This document shows, piece by piece, positions 51,382-60,986 of a DNA stretch of 64,000 bases. The notes under the pieces were generated by a model. The model saw nothing but the letters and a program-made list of their open reading frames with translations. It searched no databases and was not told the DNA's origin. Every line of letters begins with the position of its first letter. Position 1 is the stretch's first letter. Source of the stretch: CAYHVK01 sp964360255 (GTDB lineage: Bacteria; Bdellovibrionota; Bdellovibrionia; Bdellovibrionales; UBA1609); contig CAYHVK010000007.1 of the NCBI GenBank assembly GCA_964360255.1, forward strand, positions 1 to 64,000, written 5' to 3'. A program made the translations under genes and the position numbers.

Positions 51382-52272
51382 TCACAGGTAATCGTCTGAC
51401 AAAAATGAGTTTATGAACGATTCAACATCCACTCCCGCAGATGGCTTCCAATCAAAGTAATGAGAAAATTTTGTGATGTCTGCGGAAATTGAAAGTGGCT
51501 CATTTGCGCGTACCCTCGCTGGGTCTACTATTAGCTTTACTTTGGCCCCGACCTTATCACTCAGCACATGAATTATATCTTTCAAATTTTTAGCCTGACC
51601 TGATCCAACATTATAAATATCGCGATAGCTTTTGCGACTTTGAATAACTGCAGAACAAGCCGCGACCATATCTTTTAAAGCGCCAATGTCTCGATCTATA
51701 TCTACATTCCCTACTTGAACTGTTTTAATCCCAGACTCATCTGCAGCGGCGCTTAAAATTTGATTGTAAACTGAGGGCAAGAAAAAACTAGGGCTTTGAG
51801 TTTTATGTGTGTGATTGAAGAAGCGTAAAACTGCATAGCGGTGATTAGCCTTGATGTTCTGAATAATAAATTTTTCTGCCTCTAACTTGGAATGTCCATA
51901 AAAGCTGGTGGGTGACACTCTGGAGTTTTCACTTAAAATTAGTCGCCTATCTAAACTGAGGTCGTAAACATGCGCTGTACTGGCAAACAGTAGCCCGCAT
52001 GGGCGGGAGAGGCTATTAACAGCATGGACCAAATTAATTGTTCCTTGAACATTAATTTGATGACAGCTTGCTTGATCTTTTTCACATTCACTCAGATTAC
52101 TGAGGCCTGCCAAGTGAACAACATAATCAGGGTTGAACAAAAAATTATTGGCGACATTCTTCTCTTCGACTATGTCGCCAGAAAACTCATTCACCTCATG
52201 CCCACAAGTTATTAATTGTTGGGTCAGGACTCGGCCCAGAAAACCACCAGCACCTGTGATTAGTATCTTCAT
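51382..52272 (-). CDS. rmd: GDP-4-keto-6-deoxymannose reductase-like (Rmd/SDR)
   Basis: Extended SDR of 296 aa: TGAGGFLG nucleotide-binding motif (6-13), HLAGLSNL, Thr/Ser in ASTAHVY, and YGHSK (Tyr-x3-Lys). Its gene overlaps gmd by 4 bases, so it is expected to reduce GDP-4-keto-6-deoxy-D-mannose to GDP-D-rhamnose or a C4 epimer such as GDP-6-deoxytalose. The exact product cannot be read from the sequence. Confidence 0.8.
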   Translation of the reverse strand: MKILITGAGGFLGRVLTQQLITCGHEVNEFSGDIVEEKNVANNFLFNPDYVVHLAGLSNLSECEKDQASCHQINVQGTINLVHAVNSLSRPCGLLFASTAHVYDLSLDRRLILSENSRVSPTSFYGHSKLEAEKFIIQNIKANHRYAVLRFFNHTHKTQSPSFFLPSVYNQILSAAADESGIKTVQVGNVDIDRDIGALKDMVAACSAVIQSRKSYRDIYNVGSGQAKNLKDIIHVLSDKVGAKVKLIVDPARVRANEPLSISADITKFSHYFDWKPSAGVDVESFINSFLSDDYL

Positions 52273-53243
52273 TTTTTTGATAATTTTTCACTTACGAGTT
52301 TCATATCAGCATCGACCATCATATTAACTAATTCTTTAAAACTAGTTTTTGGCTCCCAATTCAAACTTTTTTTAGCTTTGCTGTAATCGCCAATTAAAAG
52401 TTCGACTTCTGCTGGCCTCATAAAACGTTCATCAATTTTTACATATTTACGCCAGTCAAGGTCAGCCCGTTCAAAAGCGAGCTGAACAAACTCCTCAACC
52501 GAGTGTGTTTCGTTTGTAGCAATGACATAATCATCGGGCTGCTCTTGTTGAAGCATGAGCCACATAGCCTCAACATAGTCTCCAGCAAAGCCCCAGTCTC
52601 GGCGAGCAGAAAGATTACCTAATCTGATTTCACGAGCTAGATTGTGTTTAATTAAAGCCGCGTGATAACTAATTTTACGAGTTACGAACTCTAACCCACG
52701 CCGTGGACTCTCATGATTAAATAAAATTCCGCTTGAGGCGTGCATGTTAAAAGATTCACGATAATTTATTGTTATCCAATGGCCATAGAGCTTAGCCACC
52801 CCATAAGGAGATCTCGGGTAGAAATAAGTACTTTCTGATTGTGGAACAGCTTGAACTTTGCCAAACATTTCTGAACTTGAAGCTTGGTAAAATTTAGCCT
52901 TCGGCTTGACCCTGCGTATAGCTTCAAGCATTCGGGTCACACCGATAGCCGTAAACTCACTGGTTAGTACGGGCTGTTTCCAAGAAGTTTGCACAAAGCT
53001 TTGAGCCGCCAAGTTATAAACTTCGTCTGGATTACTTTCTTCCATCGCATCGAGGAGTGAGCCCTGGTCTAAAACATCACCGGACAAAATACTGACCTGA
53101 GGCAATATATGTTCAATTCGGCTTGTGACTTCAGTGCTGGAGCGACGAGTCAAACCGTAGACTTGGTAGCCCTTGTTTAATAAAAATTCTGCGAGGTAAG
53201 ATCCGTCTTGACCCGTAATACCTGTAATTAACGCTCTTGGCAT
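52269..53243 (-). CDS. gmd: GDP-mannose 4,6-dehydratase
   Basis: Converts GDP-D-mannose to GDP-4-keto-6-deoxy-D-mannose. Full-length signature: TGITGQDGSYLAEFLL, RRSST, EVYNLAAQSFV, SSSEMFGKV, YPRSPYGVAKLYG (Tyr-x3-Lys), FNHESPRRGLEFV and 'LGNLSARRDWGFAGDYVEAM'. 324 aa is slightly short compared with enteric enzymes (about 370). First gene of a two-gene minus-strand operon, divergent from the glycosyltransferase genes. Confidence 0.95.
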   Translation of the reverse strand: MPRALITGITGQDGSYLAEFLLNKGYQVYGLTRRSSTEVTSRIEHILPQVSILSGDVLDQGSLLDAMEESNPDEVYNLAAQSFVQTSWKQPVLTSEFTAIGVTRMLEAIRRVKPKAKFYQASSSEMFGKVQAVPQSESTYFYPRSPYGVAKLYGHWITINYRESFNMHASSGILFNHESPRRGLEFVTRKISYHAALIKHNLAREIRLGNLSARRDWGFAGDYVEAMWLMLQQEQPDDYVIATNETHSVEEFVQLAFERADLDWRKYVKIDERFMRPAEVELLIGDYSKAKKSLNWEPKTSFKELVNMMVDADMKLVSEKLSKK

Positions 53244-53340
53244 ACAACACCCTTTAAAGTTTATTCAGTTAGTCTCGTTGATTAATAACTGATGTAACAA
53301 TAAATAGTAATTGAAAAAACAAGTCCAGAGAAAGAATTGT

Positions 53341-54195
53341 ATGAGTGAATTAGAATTAACGGTATTTCTACCAGTGCGAAATGGAATGCCATACATCAAA
53401 GAATGCATTGATAGCGTTCTTAAACAAAACAGCTCGAAAATGGAGCTTGTTATCCTGGACAACCATAGCACAGACGAAACAATAAGCATTATTAAGTCTT
53501 ACTCCGATAAAAGGATAACTTTAGTTACTTCAGATAAGCCGCTAACTATTGAAGAGAGTTGGGGTCGAATTCTTGCCTATAAAAACAAAAAACAATACAT
53601 GACAGTCATCGGCCATGACGACCTACTAGAACCCAACTTTGTAGATACAAATGCCGAGCTGGTAAAAACCGCGCCCAAAGCCCAACTCTATTTTTCTCAC
53701 TTCAAGTTAATTGACCGTAATGGCCAACTCATCAGAACTTGCTTTCAAATGCCCGCATTAGAAAGCTCAGTAGATTTTATAAAGGCTCGTCTCATGCGCA
53801 AACGAGACTCTTTTGGAACTGGTTATGTCATGCGCAGCTTAGACTATGAAAAGGTGAATGGAATTCCGCTGCAAAATGCGCTGCTTTATTCAGATGATAT
53901 TTTGTGGCTCAATCTTTTGAATAGCCGCGGGAGCATAGCAATTTCGCCTGAGTATTCATTTAAATATAGACTCCATAACGCGAGCACTTCGGGCACACCA
54001 TGCAAGCGCAAACTGATATCTGGGTTTATTCTCTACTCAGCAACCTTACACAAGCTAGCTCAAATTTCACCCGAGATAAATGCGCTTTTGGACTCAAAGC
54101 TTTTCAGAAATTACAAAATAAGGATTTACTTGAGTTACTTTGGCGCGCTATTTAAGATAGACAAACTCAAAAGGTGGCTAAAACCGCTGGGGTAA
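53341..54195 (+). CDS. Family 2 glycosyltransferase
   Basis: GT-A fold enzyme: 'LTVFLPVRNGMPYIKECIDSVLKQ', LDNHSTDET and a metal-binding HDD in VIGHDDLLEPNF. No membrane segments. The ATG at 53341 gives the usual N-terminus; an upstream TTG-initiated frame is longer by 10 codons. Donor and acceptor unknown. First of the plus-strand glycan genes. Confidence 0.87.
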   Translation: MSELELTVFLPVRNGMPYIKECIDSVLKQNSSKMELVILDNHSTDETISIIKSYSDKRITLVTSDKPLTIEESWGRILAYKNKKQYMTVIGHDDLLEPNFVDTNAELVKTAPKAQLYFSHFKLIDRNGQLIRTCFQMPALESSVDFIKARLMRKRDSFGTGYVMRSLDYEKVNGIPLQNALLYSDDILWLNLLNSRGSIAISPEYSFKYRLHNASTSGTPCKRKLISGFILYSATLHKLAQISPEINALLDSKLFRNYKIRIYLSYFGALFKIDKLKRWLKPLG

Positions 54196-54198
54196 CTC

Positions 54199-55386
54199 AT
54201 GACAATCTATGTCGACTGCACCTTAAGTCACGGCCGCGCAATAACGACTGGCATACAGCGCGTAGTCAAAAAAATTATTCAGCACCAACCAGAACAAAAG
54301 TTTAAGATCATTCCAGTCAGATTTGATGGGCGCGACTTTATTAAAATTAAATCAGAGCGCATACACACTTCATCGTACTTTAGTCGATTCGTGCAATACT
54401 GCAAAGACGCCCTTGTAGCCACATGGTTTTATTTACAAATTAAAAAATCTTATTTGCTGCTAGCAAAAGGCTTTGAATTCCTAAGTAGATCCTTACATAA
54501 CAATGAAGCAATTCGCTTCGAAAAAGGTGACGTTTTACTAATCGCTGATTTGATTCACAGCGAGCAGTATGTAAAAAAACTGGCCGGCCTCAAGACTACT
54601 GGCCATAGCATTTACCAAATTGCATATGACATCTTACCAATCACCTTTCCAGACTTTTTTCATAAAGATGATGTAGACCGATTTCATAAGATTGTTAACA
54701 GCTGGCCACTCTACGTAAAGAAAATTTATGCTATATCGAAAAAAGTGGCTCACGAAATAAAAGGCTTAAACCCCGCACTGGACGTCGATTACTTTTATCT
54801 TGGTACAGATATAAGCAACAGCTCTCCACAGAACGAACTTAAAATTGATTTCTTAAAGAACTCTTACTTTTTATCAGTTGGAACAATTGAACCAAGAAAA
54901 AATCATCTGCATATAATGGCAACTTTTCGCAAACTCTGGGCATCTGGCTCCGACGCAAAATTAGTCTTCGTTGGCCGACTAGGTTGGAAAATGGAGGGTA
55001 TAATCTCAGAAATAGAAAAGCTTTCTATCGAATATCCAGACAAATTTTTATGGAGAAAAAACGTCAGCGATGATGAGCTAAATGCGTATTATAGAAACAC
55101 GAAGGCCGTGATCTGCGCCTCATATGATGAGGGTTATGGCCTACCAATCGTTGAAGCGCTAACTAACGGAGCCTCTGTTATCTGCAGCGACATTCCTGTT
55201 TTCCGTGAAATTGGGAGCGAAAACTGCACCTATTTCAGTTTTGATATGGAATCGGTTAACTCACTTTATCGCTTACTTTTAGAGGGCCGATATATAAAAT
55301 CAGCCTCAAATTTTAAGCAAATTACGTGGCAACAAGCTGTGACTGATCTTCTTGGCAAAATAGAGAAAGACGCCCTGCATTGTTAA
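54199..55386 (+). CDS. Family 4 glycosyltransferase
   Basis: GT-B fold, 395 aa. N-terminal domain begins VDCTLSHGRAITTGIQRV (mannosyltransferase/WbaZ-like style); C-terminal domain has GTIEPRKNHLHIM, FVGRLGWK and the EX7E-type YDEGYGLPIVEAL motif. Three bases after the preceding gene, so co-transcribed. Sugar specificity not visible. Confidence 0.9.
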   Translation: MTIYVDCTLSHGRAITTGIQRVVKKIIQHQPEQKFKIIPVRFDGRDFIKIKSERIHTSSYFSRFVQYCKDALVATWFYLQIKKSYLLLAKGFEFLSRSLHNNEAIRFEKGDVLLIADLIHSEQYVKKLAGLKTTGHSIYQIAYDILPITFPDFFHKDDVDRFHKIVNSWPLYVKKIYAISKKVAHEIKGLNPALDVDYFYLGTDISNSSPQNELKIDFLKNSYFLSVGTIEPRKNHLHIMATFRKLWASGSDAKLVFVGRLGWKMEGIISEIEKLSIEYPDKFLWRKNVSDDELNAYYRNTKAVICASYDEGYGLPIVEALTNGASVICSDIPVFREIGSENCTYFSFDMESVNSLYRLLLEGRYIKSASNFKQITWQQAVTDLLGKIEKDALHC

Positions 55387-55548
55387 GGGAAACCCGCAAA
55401 AATCATCAGCCCCCCAAAATTTTAAGACACTCTAAAGGGTGCATAAATTCCTTTTGAATTAAAACTCTCTGTACTATATGCTTCCGTCTTCGTGACGATA
55501 TTTTATTTCCGTATGTAAAGTCTCACATGAGGACTGTAGGGAGACCTA

Positions 55549-56322
55549 ATGAAAGCTGTCATTCTCGCTGGTGGATTTGGCACCAGACTATCTGAAGAAA
55601 CACAATCAATTCCGAAACCAATGGTTCGCATAGGACACTATCCCATCATTTGGCACATCATGAAAATTTACAGTCATTTTGGTGTTAACGAATTTGTAGT
55701 TTGCTTGGGCTACAAGGGCTACGTTGTAAAAGAATACTTCGCCAACTATTACAGACATAATAGCGATCTAACCGTTGATACTGAAACTGGTGATATCCAA
55801 GTTCATCGCAAAATCGACAATAAGTGGCGCATCACTTTGGTAGATACCGGTGAAGATACAATGACCGGCGGAAGATTAAAAAGAATTGGTCAATACCTAA
55901 ACCCCTCTGAAGATTTCTTCATGACCTACGGTGATGGCGTAGCTGATATTAATATAAAAGAGCTCTACGACTTTCATAAAAAAGAAGGTCGCTTAGCAAC
56001 AGTGACTTCAGTTAAACCACCAGGACGCTTCGGCGCCATTAAAATTGATAGCGGTCGAGTTGATAGTTTTAGTGAAAAACCTAAAGGTGATGGCTCTTAC
56101 ATAAACGGTGGTTTTTTTGTTCTTTCACCTGAAGTGCTCAACTACATCAGCGATGACAAGTCTGTGTGGGAGCGCGAGCCAATGGAAAATTTAGCAAAAA
56201 ACAATCAAATGTCTGCTTACATTCATAACGGGTTCTGGAAGCCAATGGATACACTCAGAGATAAACATGAGTTAGAGGATGCATGGAGTACACAAAAAGC
56301 TCCATGGCGAGTATGGGTTTAA
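55549..56322 (+). CDS. rfbF: Glucose-1-phosphate cytidylyltransferase RfbF
   Basis: Makes CDP-glucose from CTP and glucose-1-phosphate. 257 aa, normal length. LAGGFGTRLSEET nucleotide motif, KPMVRIGHYPIIWHIMKIY, MTYGDGVADINI and PPGRFGAIKI are the RfbF versions of the family motifs. A 160-base gap with no gene precedes it, so a promoter probably lies there; TAGGGAG marks the ribosome site. First gene of the CDP-sugar run. Confidence 0.95.
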   Translation: MKAVILAGGFGTRLSEETQSIPKPMVRIGHYPIIWHIMKIYSHFGVNEFVVCLGYKGYVVKEYFANYYRHNSDLTVDTETGDIQVHRKIDNKWRITLVDTGEDTMTGGRLKRIGQYLNPSEDFFMTYGDGVADINIKELYDFHKKEGRLATVTSVKPPGRFGAIKIDSGRVDSFSEKPKGDGSYINGGFFVLSPEVLNYISDDKSVWEREPMENLAKNNQMSAYIHNGFWKPMDTLRDKHELEDAWSTQKAPWRVWV

Positions 56323-57413
56323 ATCCATCTCAAGTTTTTTGGCGTGGTAAAAAAGTACTCGTCACCGGGCACACTGGTTTTAAAGGCAGCTGGCTAAGCC
56401 TCTGGCTTTCTGAACTCGGCGCTGACGTAACAGGATTTTCATTGCCTGATGACCCGAGCACACCTTGTCTTTTTAAACTTTTAAATGAAAAGAATATTAA
56501 GCACACATCTGGAGACATCCGAAAATTTGAAGACATTCAAAATATAGTCCAGAAGACTCAACCAGAAATTATTTTTCACCTGGCAGCACAATCTCTAGTT
56601 CGAGATTCATATGTCAATCCGATCAGCACATATGCAACTAATGTTATGGGTAGCATTCATTTACTTGAAGCGGCTAGAAAAGCTGGCAGCGTGAGTGCGT
56701 TTATTAATGTAACTTCAGATAAATGCTACGAAAATAAAAATTGGCATTGGGCATACAGAGAAAATGATCCAATGGGTGGCCATGATCCTTACAGTAGTTC
56801 TAAGGGATGTGTTGAGTTATTGACTGCCTCTTACCGAAAGTCTTTTTTATCTAGTGAAGAAAACCAAGATCAAATGGGGTTAGCAACAGTCAGAGCTGGT
56901 AATGTTATTGGCGGTGGCGACTGGGCTACCGACCGCATTGTACCCGATTGTATTCGGGCCTTTTCACAGGGCAAACCTGTTGTCATTCGAAACCCAAGCG
57001 CCACACGTCCATGGCAACATGTACTTGATCCGATCAGTGGCTACATGTTGTTGGCAGAAAAAATTTATGAAAAGTCTACTCGCAAAACTTTTAGTGATTC
57101 TTGGAATTTTGGTCCCTCAGATAGTGACGCTAAAAACGTGAAGTATATCGTGAGTCAAATGGTAGCGTTCTGGGAAAATGGCGCGAAATGGGAACTTGAT
57201 ACCAATAGCCATCCTCATGAAGCATTGTTTTTAAAAGTAGACTCTTCTAAAGCAAAAAAAGAACTGAAATGGGCCCATCGCCTACCTGTGGAAAAAGCTT
57301 TGCGCTGGACAACGACCTGGTACAAATCATTTTATCTAGAAAATAAAAATCCTAAAGAACTATGTTTAGAACAAATTCGATCTTATTGTGACACATCCGT
57401 GGAGCCAACATGA
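56313..57413 (+). CDS. rfbG: CDP-glucose 4,6-dehydratase RfbG
   Basis: Forms CDP-4-keto-6-deoxyglucose. 'FWRGKKVLVTGHTGFKGSWLSLWL' is the diagnostic start; TSDKCYEN and DPYSSSKG (Tyr-x3-Lys) follow, then 'RAGNVIGGGDWATDRIVPDCIRA'. The ATG at 56313 gives a family-like N-terminus and a 10-base overlap with rfbF; an ATG at 56283 with GAGG upstream would add 10 residues. Confidence 0.93.
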   Translation: MGLNPSQVFWRGKKVLVTGHTGFKGSWLSLWLSELGADVTGFSLPDDPSTPCLFKLLNEKNIKHTSGDIRKFEDIQNIVQKTQPEIIFHLAAQSLVRDSYVNPISTYATNVMGSIHLLEAARKAGSVSAFINVTSDKCYENKNWHWAYRENDPMGGHDPYSSSKGCVELLTASYRKSFLSSEENQDQMGLATVRAGNVIGGGDWATDRIVPDCIRAFSQGKPVVIRNPSATRPWQHVLDPISGYMLLAEKIYEKSTRKTFSDSWNFGPSDSDAKNVKYIVSQMVAFWENGAKWELDTNSHPHEALFLKVDSSKAKKELKWAHRLPVEKALRWTTTWYKSFYLENKNPKELCLEQIRSYCDTSVEPT

Positions 57414-58645
57414 GCCATCAACTAACTTGTCGAAACTGCAATACAAACTTAATTCACACGTTCATAAATTTGGGAACATCTCCGTTTTCAAATTCGTATG
57501 TTTCTCTCGAAAAAGCAAATATGGGAGAAACATACTACCCTCTTCATACTTTTGTTTGTCACAGCTGCTTTTTAGTTCAGCTCGCCTCATTTGAGGGGCC
57601 AGAAAAAATCTTTAATCACGACTATGCTTACTTCTCTTCTTTTTCAAAGAGCTGGGTCAATCACGCCCGTCAATACACTGAAGATATGATTAGTCGGCTC
57701 AAACTTTCTCCTCAAGCGCATATCGCAGAAGTCGCCAGCAACGATGGTTATTTGCTACGACACTTTCATGAAAAAGGCTTTAAAGTTACCGGAATTGAAC
57801 CAGCATCAGGCTGTGCAGAAGCCGCAAAAAAGCTTGGTATTCACTCAGAGATTGAATTTTGGGGTCAAACGAGCTCGAAAAAAATTACAGCAAAGCGTGG
57901 CCAAGCCGACCTAATGGCTGCGAACAATGTACTAGCACACGTTCCGGACATTCATGATTTTGTTTCAGGATTTAGGTTTATGTTAAAAGATGAAGGTGTT
58001 TTGACCTTTGAATTCCCGCACCTTCTTCAGCTCATGAAGCTCAATCAGTTTGATACTATTTACCACGAACATTTTTCATATTTATCTTTATCTGTAGTTC
58101 AAGAAATATTAACCAAAAACAATCTGCGCGCATTTGATGTTAGTGAAATCTCTACTCACGGTGGATCTTTACGCGTTTTTGTTTGTCACACCCACTCTAC
58201 ACACCAAGAAGCGCCTGGTATTTCTCAAGTCTTGAAAAAAGAACTAGATTACGGCCTTAATCGAATTGAAACTTATCAAGGATTTCAAAAAAGTGTAGTT
58301 GCCGTTAAAAATCAGGTTTGGCGATTTCTTATCGATGCAAATCAAGAAAGAAAAACTGTCGTTGGTTACGGTGCCGCCGCTAAAGGAAACACTCTTCTTA
58401 ACTACTGTGGTGTTGGCCCCGACCATTTAAATTTTGTTGTTGATCTTAACCCTGCAAAGCAAAATACACTCTTGCCTGGCAGCCGCGTTCCTGTGCTCTC
58501 AGCTGAAGAAATAAAAAAAATTAAACCTGACTATATTTTTATCTTACCTTGGAATCTTAAAGCTGAGATCGTTAATCAGCTCTCGTATGTTCGCGAATGG
58601 GGCGGGAAATTCGTTATTGCCATTCCTGAGCTAGAGGTATTTTAG
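57410..58645 (+). CDS. NDP-4-keto-6-deoxyhexose C-methyltransferase (TylC3/TcaB9-like)
   Basis: 411 aa, three regions: an N-terminal zinc-binding domain (Cys7, Cys10, Cys50, Cys53), a SAM-binding Rossmann domain (EVASNDGYLLRHF, then IEPA), and a C-terminal domain. The IYHEHFSYLSL segment holds the His/Tyr residues used for C3 methylation in this family. Placed directly after rfbG (ATGA overlap), so its substrate is most likely CDP-4-keto-6-deoxyglucose, adding a methyl branch, probably at C3. Confidence 0.88.
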   Translation: MSHQLTCRNCNTNLIHTFINLGTSPFSNSYVSLEKANMGETYYPLHTFVCHSCFLVQLASFEGPEKIFNHDYAYFSSFSKSWVNHARQYTEDMISRLKLSPQAHIAEVASNDGYLLRHFHEKGFKVTGIEPASGCAEAAKKLGIHSEIEFWGQTSSKKITAKRGQADLMAANNVLAHVPDIHDFVSGFRFMLKDEGVLTFEFPHLLQLMKLNQFDTIYHEHFSYLSLSVVQEILTKNNLRAFDVSEISTHGGSLRVFVCHTHSTHQEAPGISQVLKKELDYGLNRIETYQGFQKSVVAVKNQVWRFLIDANQERKTVVGYGAAAKGNTLLNYCGVGPDHLNFVVDLNPAKQNTLLPGSRVPVLSAEEIKKIKPDYIFILPWNLKAEIVNQLSYVREWGGKFVIAIPELEVF

Positions 58646-58648
58646 CAC

Positions 58649-59200
58649 GTGAAATTTACAAAGCTCTTTGAAAATGGTCCGGTTTTACTCGAGGTAGAGC
58701 AGAGCAGAGATGATCGAGGGTTTTTCGCAAGAAGCTTTTGCATTCAAGAATTTGAGCGCGCCGGACTTCCAGGCTCATGGCCTCAGTCAAATATTTCATT
58801 TAATTATAAAAAAGGAACCGTTCGAGGCATGCACTATCAAGTGCCACCACATCCAGAACCTAAAATTGTTCGCTGTACTGCCGGAGCCATTTGCGATGCC
58901 GTTATCGATCTTCGCAAAACGTCGCCGCACTTTTGCAAAACCTTTATGGTTGAATTGAGTGCAGATAAGCACAACGCGCTCTATGTGCCCGCTGGCTTTG
59001 CCCATGGCTTTCAAACCTTAAAGGATAATACGGAAGTATTATATCTCATGGGTAGTTTTTTTCATCCTGAATCCCAACGTGGTATCAAATGGAATGATAG
59101 TAAATTTGATTTTAAATGGCCCCTAGAAGTGAGCGTGATATCAAGTAGAGATACTTCATACGAAGATTTCGATCCCACAAAACAGGAGATCGAGTGGTAA
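58649..59200 (+). CDS. RmlC-like sugar-nucleotide epimerase
   Basis: 183 aa cupin-fold epimerase related to dTDP-4-dehydrorhamnose 3,5-epimerase. His62 (RGMHYQ), Lys72, His119 (GFAHGF) and Tyr132 (EVLYLM) match the family's active-site positions, but residue 138 is Phe (SFFHP) where RmlC has Tyr. Since C3 would be quaternary after C-methylation, C5 epimerisation is the likely job. GTG start; three bases follow the previous stop. Confidence 0.87.
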   Translation: MKFTKLFENGPVLLEVEQSRDDRGFFARSFCIQEFERAGLPGSWPQSNISFNYKKGTVRGMHYQVPPHPEPKIVRCTAGAICDAVIDLRKTSPHFCKTFMVELSADKHNALYVPAGFAHGFQTLKDNTEVLYLMGSFFHPESQRGIKWNDSKFDFKWPLEVSVISSRDTSYEDFDPTKQEIEW

Positions 59201-60111
59201 AGAAAATCATTGTCACCGGCGCGACTGGTTTTGTAGGACAACACACTTTAAAACCTCTACTCAATAAAAATTTTGAAGTGCATACCTTCAGCCGCAACAG
59301 ATCGCTCAATATCAAGGGCGTTCATGAACACACTGTTGATGTACTAACCGAAGAAAAAAAGACTCAAGCTCTTTTCAATGAAATTAAACCCTCTCACCTC
59401 CTGCATTTAGCCTGGACAGTAGAGCCAGGTAAATTTTGGAGCTGTCGCGAAAACTTAAGCTGGGTTCGGGCATCTCTTCAATTATATGAAAATTTTGTAG
59501 CCTCTGGTGGCCGTAGAATCGTTAGTGCGGGGACATGCGCCGAGTATGATTGGTCTAACTTAACTTCACAAAGCGTATTAGACGAAGAAGAGTCTACCTT
59601 AAAACCCTCTACTTTGTATGGCGCTTCAAAACTCAGTCTCTATCAAATACTTTCGAAGGCGGCAGAAAAAGATAATATTTCTTTAGCATGGGGACGAATC
59701 TTTTTTTTATTCGGTGAGGGCGAGAAACCCGGGCGATTGATTCGCGACACTGTAGACAAGCTACTAAGTCATGAGCCATTCGCCACCACTGCAGGCACTC
59801 AAATTCGTGACTTTATGAACGTCAAAGATGCTGGCGAAGCTTTTGCCCAACTTTGTGATCATGACGTGAGTGGCACGTTTAATATTGGCTCAGGCCGGCC
59901 TAAAAAGATTTATGAAATACTACAAGAAGTTGAAAAACAAATTGGAAAAAAAGATCTGCTGCAACTAGGCCAGCGCACCATGCCGCCCAACGAGCCATTA
60001 GCAATTGTAGCAAAGGTTGATCGCCTAAAAGCAATTTGGCCTGATTTTTTAAATCATAAACTAGAAGATGAATTACGAGATTTTATAAAATGGCGAATGA
60101 AACAAAACTAA
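59194..60111 (+). CDS. NAD-dependent epimerase/reductase, likely 4-ketoreductase of the CDP-sugar route
   Basis: Extended SDR, 305 aa: GATGFVGQHT nucleotide motif, LLHLAWTVEPGKFW, SAGTCAEYDW and LYGASKLS (Tyr-x3-Lys). HLAWxxxPGxxW is common in sugar-nucleotide reductases of CDP pathways. Expected to reduce the C4 ketone and finish the CDP-linked branched sugar. GTG start with AGGAG before it, overlapping the epimerase gene by 7 bases. Confidence 0.85.
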   Translation: MVKKIIVTGATGFVGQHTLKPLLNKNFEVHTFSRNRSLNIKGVHEHTVDVLTEEKKTQALFNEIKPSHLLHLAWTVEPGKFWSCRENLSWVRASLQLYENFVASGGRRIVSAGTCAEYDWSNLTSQSVLDEEESTLKPSTLYGASKLSLYQILSKAAEKDNISLAWGRIFFLFGEGEKPGRLIRDTVDKLLSHEPFATTAGTQIRDFMNVKDAGEAFAQLCDHDVSGTFNIGSGRPKKIYEILQEVEKQIGKKDLLQLGQRTMPPNEPLAIVAKVDRLKAIWPDFLNHKLEDELRDFIKWRMKQN

Positions 60112-60986
60112 CTCTTGCTGTAGTCTTCTTAGCTCGTGGTCGTGATGGTGGACTAGCGGCTGTAAATAGATTTTTTGAAACCTACCAACAATTTGAGCCA
60201 GGGCTTGAACACAAGCTCTATATATTAGCAAAAGGTTGGGATCAGCCAAATGAATTTGCCACATTAAAAAAAATTTCTGATCTCAATCGAAGTGTACTAG
60301 TAGAACTACCAGATGACGGTTATGACTGGGGCGCCTACTTTCGCTGCATTGATAAAATCAACGAAAACCTTGTTTGCTTTTTAAATACTCACAGTCAAAT
60401 AAGGGCTAATTTTTGGTTAAAATATCTGACAAGACCATTTTTTGATAACGCTAATGTAGGAATTGTCGGCGCGACCGCAAGCTATCAAAGCATCGCCCCC
60501 TCATATCGCTTAATTTTACCTCACGTTTACGAAGTCTATCGACAAAGAGGGCTTCGTCGAGCCATTCTAAATTTTGTATTTCGTTTAGCCATCTATGCTC
60601 GTCGACTCTATTACGTAATATTCTTCCCAGGTTTTCCGAATCCACATGTTAGATCGAATGCCTTTGTAACGCATAAATTACTTTTTAAAAGCTACCAGAC
60701 CGGCAAAAGCATTCCCCAAACAAAAATAGAAACTTATGCACTTGAGAGTGGCCGCAATAGCTTTACGCGCTTCATACTAGCTCAAAACATGAGGGCTCTG
60801 ACCGTCAACAGCGATGGTATGGCCTTTGATCTTTCAGAATGGCCGCACAGCCACACCTACACAAGAAGCCCCCTAAAATATTTGGTCGCAGATAACCAGA
60901 CCTGCTACTATGAATCCCATTCACCCGGACGGCGACGACATTTAGAATTAGATGTCTGGGGCCAAATTTATACGGAGCCCTTGTGA
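60090..60986 (+). CDS. Glycosyltransferase-associated protein of surface-glycan clusters
   Basis: 298 aa. Begins like a GT-A enzyme (LAVVFLARGRDGGLAAVNRFFETY) with PDDGYDWGAYFRCID and LVCFLNTHSQIRANFWL as likely donor and metal region, then 'VGIVGATASYQS'. This pattern recurs in proteins from O-antigen loci that I associate with RgpF-like or unclassified glycosyltransferases. Overlaps the previous gene by 22 bases and the next by 4 (GTGA). Confidence 0.7.
   Translation: MANETKLTLAVVFLARGRDGGLAAVNRFFETYQQFEPGLEHKLYILAKGWDQPNEFATLKKISDLNRSVLVELPDDGYDWGAYFRCIDKINENLVCFLNTHSQIRANFWLKYLTRPFFDNANVGIVGATASYQSIAPSYRLILPHVYEVYRQRGLRRAILNFVFRLAIYARRLYYVIFFPGFPNPHVRSNAFVTHKLLFKSYQTGKSIPQTKIETYALESGRNSFTRFILAQNMRALTVNSDGMAFDLSEWPHSHTYTRSPLKYLVADNQTCYYESHSPGRRRHLELDVWGQIYTEPL

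Noticed and set aside
55441..55480. TTGAAT and TATATG as a sigma-70-like promoter before rfbF
   Set aside because: The spacer is only about 15 bases and alternatives are equally poor, so a specific promoter is not claimed, although one is likely in this gap.
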